Origin: Punctularia strigosozonata HHB-11173 SS5
Lineage: Eukaryota; Basidiomycota; Agaricomycetes; Corticiales; Punctulariaceae
NCBI RefSeq assembly: GCF_000264995.1
Contig: NW_006767435.1
Coordinates: forward strand, 2,227,756 to 2,291,755
Direction: 5' to 3'
DNA: 64,000 nt
How positions within the stretch are numbered: position 1 is the stretch's first letter; each line of letters begins with the position of its first letter. Positions 56,316 through 64,000 of the stretch are shown one piece after another. Below the pieces are notes generated by a model that was not told the DNA's origin, did no database searches, and saw nothing but the letters and a program-made list of their open reading frames with translations. The position numbers were made by a program, and so were the translations under genes.

Positions 56316-56997
56316 CTACGAGCGAGGCTTCTCCTGCAGCGCAAGAGTGAGACAGTGTGTTGTGATTGATATTAGGGAAACGAACCTTCTTCTCCTTCCA
56401 AAGAGCGAGAAGACCAACACCCGACACCTTCACGACCTTGAACCGCACACCGGGGATATCACCCTTTGCCTTACCGCGGCGACCGAAACCGGAGATAAGG
56501 ACTTCATCGTTCTCGTCGACGAAGTTCAGGCAACCATCGTTCTATATGAACAACGCGCGATCAATAACACTCGAGCTAGGGTAGGTATTCCTACTCACCG
56601 GCACGAAAGCGGTAACCTTCTTGCCGTTCTTGATGAGCTGTACACGCACACACTTGCGGATGGCGGAGTTGGGTTGCTTGGCCTCAACGCCGACTTTTTC
56701 GAGTACGATGCCCTTTGCGTGGGACGAACCACCAGTGGGTGATGTCTTGTAAACGTTGCCCAGGGCGCGCTTTTTGTAGCTCTTATCCGCCTATAAGAGT
56801 GAAAAGTTGCAGGGAGGCTCCAGTTCAGTAACTCGTAGGCCGTGGGTAGCGATACGGCGACTGACCCAGCGGTTAACGCGGCGGTCCGTGCGGAGCTTAC
56901 GAGCTGCTTGAAGACCGCGAGGTTTGTTGGCTGCGATACGTGTTGTCCGTCAGCATTACGAGCGATTCATCCAGCAGCCAGACGACATACAGCCCAT
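56316..56997 (-). CDS. RPS23: 40S ribosomal protein uS12 (RPS23)
   Basis: uS12 sits at the decoding centre of the small ribosomal subunit. The protein reads [20 protein letters not shown], then [108 protein letters not shown] and ends EKPRS. Exons are 56997-56991 (7 bases, ATGGGCT), 56930-56866, 56790-56599, 56541-56386 and 56333-56316. A tiny first exon followed by a long regulatory intron is common in fungal ribosomal protein genes. All junctions keep frame. The proline of the PNDG loop, whose hydroxylation is known in other fungi, is split across the third intron. The gene is complete. Confidence 0.96.
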
Positions 56998-57518
56998 GCT
57001 TGCTTGAGGAGACCGGGATGGAAAGTATCGTGAGAATCAACTGTTACAGTTCTTCGACCATTGCCAGGTGACCGTGGGATTATGAAGAGTCGCATCGTAT
57101 TACTATGAAGGTCACAGTAAGTATGTCGCGTTCTCTGCGTCAAGAACTGTTCGCTCCGGGCTTCATGTATGATATAGTGCGGATGGATGCACATAGTCGA
57201 CGATATAGTTCTGTCTCGTCGCATATTGAAGTTGTAAGAGCACGGAACCGCCAGCTCTCGTCATTATCATAGGATGTGCTGCTAAATGGAATCAATGTCA
57301 CGGTTCTAGGTTCTGAGCGTCGATTATAACGCATCAGCACTACCAGTTTCTGCAAGACACAGAAGGACTACTTTGGAGCAAAAAAGTCATAACGCAAACG
57401 CAACGAGGCCTCCACAAGATGTTAAATGATCATCGCCAGTGGCTTTCAGGCGCCTTCGTTTCACATCGATCTACTTGGCGTCCTCTTTCCCACATGCACA
57501 TTTCGAATGGCTACGACA
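56998..57518. promoter_or_regulatory. RPS23 upstream region
   Basis: About 520 bases between the RPS23 start and the stop of the short DUF2786 gene. It is presumed to contain the RPS23 promoter. No TATA box or gene was recognised; some of the sequence may be decayed 3' part of the DUF2786 copy. Confidence 0.4.
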
Positions 57519-58282
57519 CTACATGAAGCGTTCGGTGGACGTGAGCGAAGCAATGTGATCAATGCCAATGACGTAGGACATGCCGGCGCGCTGGAGCTTT
57601 TCCGTGATGCTTTCACGAGCAATTTCTGCCTGGGTGACCCGCGAGAGGTTCTAGAAGTTCGGTGCGACAGCCAGTCCTACTTACGCTTTGCCATCAACTT
57701 GGCTGCTTGCCTGCGGGATCATCGTGCAGCGATGAGTCCTTCTATACCTCTACGAATCGTCGGAAGGTAGAGCAAGAACGTACCTCAATGCAGCTCTGGC
57801 TTCGTTCTCTCCTGTGCTAGGATGGCTGGCGAGGCAAAGCGCGCCCTTTATTCTTTCGAGAAATCCAGCACCGACTTTCCCAACTTTCCATGCGGTGCTT
57901 TCCTCAATGACCTTCGAGAGGCGCCGAGGGTATACACCAAATACTGATGTTTGACCTCACTCTCCTGCACGTCCTCGCTGCCGTCGATCGCAAGAGACCG
58001 GCAATGAACACTTTTGTTGCTGGCTGTTTTGGGGCCTTTTCCCTTCCAGTCCTCGGCTTTTTTGCACCCCTCTTCATCTGAAATAATGTCATCGTCAATT
58101 CACCTCCACCCTGGTACCGCACCCTGCAGCTGGCGCATCCCATGTCGAAGGGGAGGCTGACCAATAGATGCTTCATAGTCGGAGCGCTCCAGCTCGCTTT
58201 CGCTTCTGCCAGACGACTCACCACTGTCGGATTTACTGTCTTTACGAGAGGCCCAGGCGCGTTTGAGCTCGTTTGAGTGCAT
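57519..58282 (-). CDS. Short DUF2786-domain gene copy, probably truncated
   Basis: This is a shortened relative of the full DUF2786 gene 2.3 kb upstream. The diagnostic block reads KVGAGFLERIKGALCLASHP, STGENEARAALR, then RQAAKLMAKR, an intron, and VTQAEIARESITEKLQRAGM, in the same order and with the same intron positions as the larger gene. It stops soon after (TAG at 57521-57519), before the downstream domain that the larger gene has. The first exon (MHSNELKRAWASRKDSKSDS) is unlike the partner's N-terminus, and the frames between it and the DUF2786 block are interrupted, so a working full-length product is doubtful. It could be a pseudogene or a gene for a short protein. The shared exons indicate tandem duplication. 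Confidence 0.6.
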
Positions 58283-58576
58283 CGTTTCGGCGACTCGTGT
58301 CGCGCCGGTTTGACTTTTACTGCCGCGCGGTGTACCGGGTCAAGAGGTTTTATGTGCTTCTCTGATACGTATTCACTCTTGAAATTTACTTATACTGTAC
58401 GAATTCGAGAATGCCGAGGACTATACTCACACCCGGAGGCTTCCATCCAGTAGTCATCGGTGACATGCGCACAAATGATCATTGCGGACTCCACAATCTT
58501 GGCTCCGGAGGTTCCTATGTCGCGACACCCCCTGATGGAAATCACATTTGTAGCATAGGCTAGAACAATATCATCA

Positions 58577-60748
58577 TCAGGAATCATCTTCAGCGGCTTT
58601 CAGCCGCCTCCTCTTCACGTCAATCTTCTTCGCATCCTCCTCTCCATCCTTGTACATTCTCCGGGCATGCTGATCCTTGAACATGATCTTTGGTGTTTTA
58701 CGTTTCGTGGAGAGCTCAACACCGACGGAGGCGAGGTACTCATCTGCTACAGCAACGGATTGCGCGCGGAAGGTGGTCAGGGCACCCACTGAATTCCAAG
58801 GTGTTTCGTCAGGTTCTTCCTCTGCGATCGTGTCAACAAGTGTAGGGGGGTTCGGCTCCGGACCAGTTCCTAACAATCCTGGGGTAGCTCTGCTCAACTC
58901 TCCATCCAGCGCGGGTTCGGGACGGAGGCTCGGTAGATCATACTCTCCGTCCTCGTCCTCGTCATTTTCATGGAAATCCGCCTGTTGGAAATCTCCTGGA
59001 TCATATTCAAAGTCCGCGTGATCGATATCTGGGTAATGGTCAGTTCCATTTCCCGTGTTCATGCCGTTTGCCGGCTTGTTCTCGACAGTATCCTCGAGTG
59101 GCGCGGGATTCGTGGCCGTCTCCGCGTCTTCATCTTCGACATCTATGATCGTCACCTTCTTGTTCCCCTCAGCACGTGGCTCCGACTCCATCTTGACCTC
59201 AATTTTGATTGCAACCGAGGCATCGGTCGCAAGCCCTGGTTCCTTCAAGCCTTCCAGCGTGCTCTTGTCGTCCTCCTCCACCTTTACCGCGGCCAAGGCA
59301 CCATTCGCATGATTAGGCAGGTGGTCCGAACTAATCGTATCGTCCTCTTCCACCTTGATAGCGACCAGAGCATCATCTGCGATATCGGGCTGCTGGAGCC
59401 GCTCCAACCTCTTTTTGTCGTCCTCTTCTTCTTGTTTTCTCGCCGCTTCGAGAAGTAGCTTCTCCTTGCGCTCGGCATTTCTCTGCTCTTCGTTCTTCTC
59501 TCTGATTGCCACGTTCCAGAGACCGTCCGCCACTCCGCGTCGATAGGCACTACAACGGCAACGATCAGCGACACCGCACGAGTCTCGACGCGGCTCCATG
59601 ATTTTCGCGCACTTTTTTGCGTTCCTGCCTTTCGCTTCGGTTTTGTCCATCGACCAACGCATGATCTGGTTATAGACCTAAGTCGCAATCAGTCAACTAC
59701 AGTGTGTCTCGCTTGCTCGAATATCAGTAACCCCCTACCATCTCGTACGCATGAGCCGCAGCGACCGTTTGTTCAGCCAGACCTGGTATTACGATGTTTT
59801 AGCACTCGAAGAGGTGCTCCCTTTGGGCGTACCGTAGAAAGTATACGACACCCGATCAATCTGTTCAAAGGTTGTGGTATAGAATTTACAGTCGAAGAAC
59901 TTGGTGACGGCCGACGCCGCCCCGCTGGCCCAGGTTTCGCACATAACCTGAGTATCTTTGGTGCTTCTCACGATCACGACTCTGAACGAGGATGAGAATA
60001 CTGATTCGGCTGAGTGTCTGAGGTAGATAACGCACGACATGCCGGCACGCTTGAGTTTCTCCTGGCTGTTCTCGCGAGCAATGATCTCGGCCTGTGTGAC
60101 ACTGCGAACGTAGTCAACACATATATACTTAGCAATCGTTGCCCCCGTTTGTCGACTATGACGTACTTGTGCTTCGCCATCAACTTCGATGCTTGCCTGT
60201 GATCGCATTGTCCGTGAGACCCCCGGTGTTCATACAGCAATGGAAAGAAGGAGCTAACCTGAGAGCAGCCTTGGCCTCATTTTCGCCAGTACCCGGGTGA
60301 TTCGCGAGACGCAACGCTCCCTTGATCCTTTCAAGGATGTCATGTCCGACCTGGCCCACTTTTCGTCATGCGTCCTGGTGTTAGTCATTCTGCAACGCAA
60401 TGAAAACCATTTTACCAACATTTTGCTTCCCTTTCCTGAGCATCGACGTTGTCGTTGCCGTCGGTTGCAAGGTTTGCAATGGACGCTTTGGTCGGAGGCT
60501 CTTTCTCCTTCTTGACCCTTTGTCTTTTCGGAGCCTTCCGCTGTTAAGTAATGATGAGTACCAACGGAAAATCTTGTCGCAGGGCCATTCCAGGGACAAC
60601 TTTTCCAAGCACGCACCTTCGGGGCCTGAAATTCCTCGTCGCTATTGCTTGATTCACGAGAGAACATGCTCCCTTCCTCATCCGAGTCGGAATCGAGGTA
60701 CGCCGAGAGCCAGTTGCGTTTTCGCGCTGTCCGTTCAGGGCGGCCCAT
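58577..60748 (-). CDS. DUF2786 protein with SUMO-type motif repeats
   Basis: The protein starts MGRPERTARKRNWLSAYLDS with an acidic Ser-rich N-terminus, then a basic nuclear-localisation-like stretch (APKRQRVKKEKEPPTK). The DUF2786 motif follows: VGHDILERIKGALRLANHPG and TGENEAKAALR with QASKLMAKHK, then VTQAEIIARENSQEKLKRAG. A second conserved domain contains ASAVTKFFDCKFYTTTFEQI and DRVSYTFYGTP. The C-terminal half is coiled and acidic (EEQRNAERKEKLLLEAARKQ), contains a run of psi-K-x-E motifs and VTIIDVEDEDAE, and ends KIDVKRRRLKAAEDDS. About nine exons join in frame as far as could be checked. I recall this DUF2786-plus-second-domain layout in agaricomycetes; its function is unknown, but the basic motifs and SUMO-type sites suggest a nuclear role. 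Confidence 0.78.
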
Positions 60749-62530
60749 AGTTCACAACTTCGGTGCGAATCCGAGGCGAGACAAGGTGTTTGTGGTATCG
60801 CCAAAGGCTGACGCGAACACGCGAAGGAGCGCGAAACGCGTAGGCTCACATGTCGCCGGACGGAGCACAGCTTTTGGGGTAAGCATTTAGTCTACACGGA
60901 ACTACCGTCAGCTTTCGGCGGGGAACTGAATCCAGTCGTTCTCAGTTTGTACAGGCTCAATAGTGGGATGAACGGACATAATCCATACATTCAATATTGG
61001 CGAGGGGCTGGACCAATTGCAAGGGATATGCAGTCAGTCGGGGGATCAACAAGCACATCGTACATGACGACACCGCCTATCCGTCGGACGCAAGCCTAGT
61101 TCAACGTAGACACTTCCTTCGAGAAGAGCACATGGGACCCCTTTCGAGCCCCGACGGCTCCGCCTTCGTTTGATTATGGGATGCGGGACCATATCAGATA
61201 TACCCGGGGCCCACCCGTGTACGCGAACGATGAAAGGAGTCCATGCCGGGGAGCTTCGTCCAGACTTGCCCGTTTCCGGAATCTTGCTGCCCATCATTTC
61301 ATTGAGTCAACAAACGAGGCTTGAGGTTTGTCGATACGCCAGGCATCCGCATGCATCCTGCAAACAACTGCCAATGTGCAAAGGTCGCCGTTGTCGCAGA
61401 TTCACGCTCTTCGTGCTCATGCACAAGGACGGAAGCAAAACGCGTTGCTCTGCTATACGAACAACTCGACAGCAGCTTTGGCGCTGGATCGATCAGCGTG
61501 GTCGCCATCCTCGTTTGCAATCCTCGCGTTCCTCCACCACGCTCAAGCGTCCGACAGGCCGGGATGAGATGATATGGTTCACAAGCTAGGGCGTAGTCGA
61601 ATCCGGAGGGTTCTTCAAGGGATCGCAGAGCCACGCCTCATATCAGCGAGAAACGTCCGGTGAATCAGTCCTCGTTGCCCTGTAGGGCCTGGCTTCGTCC
61701 TGTCTGTCCTTGTTCCTTCCTACCACGACGATCTTCAGCGAAGTCGCCGAGCGTTGGTTCCACCGAGTCCAGGTGCTGTCTCTCGAACGGCAGGCCGGGC
61801 GGCGACCTTGGAGCCGCTACGTATCGATCAAGCGCGCGGGATGGTGGATAAATCTCCTGACCTCTCTTGTTCCTGCTGGCCGTCCGCAAACCTTGGGCAC
61901 ATCTGAAGGAACAAATTCGAAGGCGTTCTTGTGAGAGCGATGATATTTTAGAGGCAACTCACCCCGCATCTGAATCTCTCAGGCACAAACCCTCGTCAGT
62001 GCAGGACGTATTCTCGATCGCACCCCGTCTTCCTCGAGATGCCAGCGCAGCAGCAACGTTTCCAAAGGGTTGGACCTCCACCTCGCCGTGGTGTGGCAAG
62101 CCAGTCGCGTTTCGTCGTCGTCCGCACCCCACAGCCACCGGCACGCGATGACGTCGATCCCGAACGCGATTTTCCTATCTGGGCCAAGGCGGTCAGTTTC
62201 CTCAACCTCCGCGTCGGATTGATGCGATGCCCTGGCCGCGTTCCCATCGGCTTGATGTTCGAACGCGGTTTTTTTGGACCCCGAAATCCACGCTGGCTCG
62301 CAACAGACGCCAGCCCGACGGATGCGGCGGCCAGGACGAATGAGCGGCGCCGCTCCACTCGGAAGGCGCTGCCACCCCATGCGCCGCTCGAACCAGGGTC
62401 CTTTTCTTTCCACCTCGCCGTTGCACCCATCCACCCGTGCTTCTGGCTCCACATCTACATATCTCGACCCAGTGTAGCTTGACGCTGCACCACCACCACC
62501 ATCCACCCAGCTACTGAACGCTAGCCCTCC
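60749..62530. other. Intergenic region of about 1.8 kb
   Basis: No convincing gene was seen between the divergent DUF2786 and F-box genes. Open frames at 61170-61589 (plus), 61299-61634 (minus) and 62039-62482 (plus) lack domains and splice support. Both promoters must lie here. The last 100 bases before 62531 are rich in CCACC repeats (CACCACCACCACCATCCACC near 62488-62507), a likely leader of the F-box gene. Confidence 0.45.
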
Positions 62531-63584
62531 ATGGCCGTCGCCACCACGACCTCCTCGAGCCAATGTTTCTTCGACTTCCCGTCCGAGCTCCTGCGCGACA
62601 TTTTCGAGCTCGCCGCTGCCGACGACAAGCGGACGTCGCTCAGCCTCGCCCTCGTCTCCTCCTGGTCGCGCCACTGGACTCTCCGTACGTGCCTCTTGGC
62701 CTCGCCCCCGATACGTATTGCTCACTATTTCTCGTAGACATCCTCTACCACACCGTGCTCCTCGAGTCCGCGCGTTCCTTGAAGTCCTTCGCCGCCGCCC
62801 TCTCGACATCTCCGCTTCTCGCGCCCCTCGTGCAGCACCTCGGCATCTTCACCCCCGGTCCCGCGAGCACCATACAGAACGTCATCTCGGCCTGTCCGAG
62901 CGTCAAATCTCTCGCGTGCGGTTTCACTCCCGCCCAAATAGCGCCCTCGCGTTCGCCCACTCCGCCGCTACAAGCCCTGCCTCCCTCCCCGCACACAAAA
63001 GAGCAACACCTGCTCGGCCTCGCCTGCCGCAGCCTCCATCCCTCCGCGCTCGCCCCGGGGCTCGCCCGCCTGCGCTTACACCTCCCGGACGCCTCCACCC
63101 AGACGCTCGCCCTCCTCCCGAGCCTCCCCGCCTCGCTCACCCACCTCGCCCTCGTCCTGCGCTCCGCCTCCTCCACCCCCGACCTCGCCGGCGCACTGCA
63201 CGCCCTCCTGGACGCGCGCCCAGCACTCCGCGTTGTCCTCGTCCAGCTCGTCGGACGCGCCGCCGACGCGCGTCCCGCCGTTGACGACCTCAATCGCACC
63301 GCCAAGGCCCCGGCCGCGCCTGCGCCACGTCGCCGCCTCGTCGCCGAGCACGCGCCCCTCTCCGTCGTCGCCCAGTGGGAGACCGCCGCACGCCGCGGAG
63401 GCAGCGTCTGGGACCGCGCCGAGCAGGAGCTCCGCGAACGTAGACGCCGCTGGTCCGAGCCTGCCTCTGGCAAGGTAAGCGTCGAATCGACTATATGCGC
63501 GAGTGTTCAATTTCTGAAGCGATTGCCCGGTTTTTGCAGCAGGATTCCGACCGCGCGTTGTTCCGTCAAACATACCATTCGTGA
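62531..63584 (+). CDS. F-box-like protein
   Basis: F-box proteins recruit substrates to SCF ubiquitin ligases. The N-terminus has CFFDFPSELLRDIFELAAAD and DKRTSLSLALVSSWSRHWTL, the F-box core (FPSELLRDIF...LALVSSW), and continues after an intron (about 62683-62738) with HILYHTVLLESARSLKSFAA. The rest is Leu-rich with loosely repeated segments (LAPGLARLRLHLPDAST, LALLPSLPASLTHLALVL) like the leucine-rich or variable substrate domain of agaricomycete F-box proteins. The exons are 62531-62682, 62739-63474 and about 63540-63584; the final short exon adds QDSDRALFRQTYHS. The G/C content at third positions is very high. The substrate is unknown. Confidence 0.8.
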
Positions 63585-63836
63585 TACACATAGACGATAC
63601 AATACCCATGACTGCGTCGCGGCAGCATTCCATGCGACCTCCCCATTTTGCATCAGATACGCATGTATAAATTCATCCTTGTCATCATCAACAATGCGAT
63701 CATGCATTCCCTCCACTCATGCTGCGATGCCATGCCATATTATTAGAAGGTCATGCATGATATAATACCTCACAAGCACGGATAGCATAATACGATCAAG
63801 TTTTTGTTGTGTTGCCTCCCAATCCCTCTATCTTCT
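63585..63836. other. Convergent 3' spacer
   Basis: AT-rich spacer (for example GCATGATATAATACC near 63753-63767) between two convergent genes; a likely polyadenylation region for both. No gene is seen. Confidence 0.4.
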
Positions 63837-64000
63837 TCACCGCCGCCTCGACGCAGCCTCAGTCAACAGCTTCCGCACCTCGATACCCTGACCCTCGAGA
63901 TATCGCTTCAGGTCGCCCATCAGCTCGAGCTGCTCCTCGACTGTTAACCCGCTGACGATCATCTGCAGCAAGCTTCCGACCGACACCCCGCTCTCCCTGA
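63837..64000 (-). CDS. C-terminal part of an unidentified gene
   Basis: An open frame enters from the right edge and ends at TGA 63839-63837. It codes RESGVSVGSLLQMIVSGLTV, EEQLELMGDLKRYLEGQGIE and VRKLLTEAASRRR. The amphipathic, Leu- and Glu-rich composition with evenly spaced hydrophobics suggests alpha helix and looks coding; the frame has no stop over the 164 visible bases. The family cannot be named from this much sequence. Confidence 0.6.
   Translation of the reverse strand, partial: RESGVSVGSLLQMIVSGLTVEEQLELMGDLKRYLEGQGIEVRKLLTEAASRRR

Noticed and set aside
61979-62809. Minus-strand 276-codon frame antisense to the F-box gene
   Set aside because: Arg/Gly-rich composition typical of antisense to GC-rich coding DNA, and it overlaps the well-supported F-box exon.
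62745-63633. Long minus-strand frames opposite the F-box gene
   Set aside because: Composition (Ala/Arg/Glu-rich) and lack of domains indicate shadows of the GC-rich coding strand.

Overview
The window is nuclear DNA of a filamentous basidiomycete, most likely a wood-inhabiting Agaricomycete of the polypore type. The evidence is dense genes on both strands, many short introns (about 45-70 bases) with GT/GC donors and YAG acceptors, a CYP63-like P450, a fungal MET3 with its C-terminal APS-kinase-like domain, a PalC pH-signalling gene, an SPT23/MGA2 regulator, a Zn2Cys6 regulator and a tRNA-Val(AAC) with a canonical intron. No capsid, reverse transcriptase, CRISPR array or bacterial operon was seen.

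Layout. 1-8 kb: 3' end of ATP sulfurylase (MET3), a basidiomycete membrane protein, a Ser/Pro-rich protein, and 2-methylcitrate dehydratase (PrpD family). 8-11.5 kb: gene-poor stretch. 11.5-14.8 kb: membrane-anchored glutaredoxin-fold protein and palC. 14.8-21.9 kb: a tandem array of SRPK-like kinase copies, two intact (18005-19338 and 20061-21389), one broken (15087-16478) and one deleted to a stub (21569-21866). They are interleaved with copied pieces of the palC first exon and promoter and a ~1.06 kb inverted-repeat structure. 22-28 kb: TVP38-like Golgi protein, DUF1295 membrane enzyme, extended MDP1 phosphatase. 28-31.8 kb: P450, tRNA-Val, four-helix membrane protein. 32-39.7 kb: PNS1 choline-transporter-like protein, proteasome chaperone PAC2, small single-pass protein, salicylate-hydroxylase-like monooxygenase. 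40-51.4 kb: SPT23/MGA2, snRNP SmD3, CLC chloride channel, hemerythrin protein, SDH assembly factor 4. 52-64 kb: Zn2Cys6 regulator, ribosomal protein uS12, two DUF2786 genes (one short), F-box protein, and the C-terminus of a further gene.

Most genes are independent eukaryotic housekeeping or regulatory units, often as divergent pairs sharing short promoters (PAC2/single-pass protein, DUF1295/MDP1, SDHAF4/Zn2Cys6 regulator). Regulatory themes include sulfur assimilation (MET3), alkaline pH sensing (palC), lipid desaturation control (SPT23) and mitochondrial metabolism (PrpD, SDHAF4). The most unusual region is the kinase array, whose repeat unit includes the neighbouring palC 5' end. The smallest-scale oddities are micro-exons of 6 bases (SmD3) and 14 and 17 bases (hemerythrin gene), and a run of SUMO-type motifs with a possible SUMO-interacting motif in the DUF2786 protein. 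All exon assignments were made by eye from reading frame, splice signals and remembered family sequences; no alignment was run.
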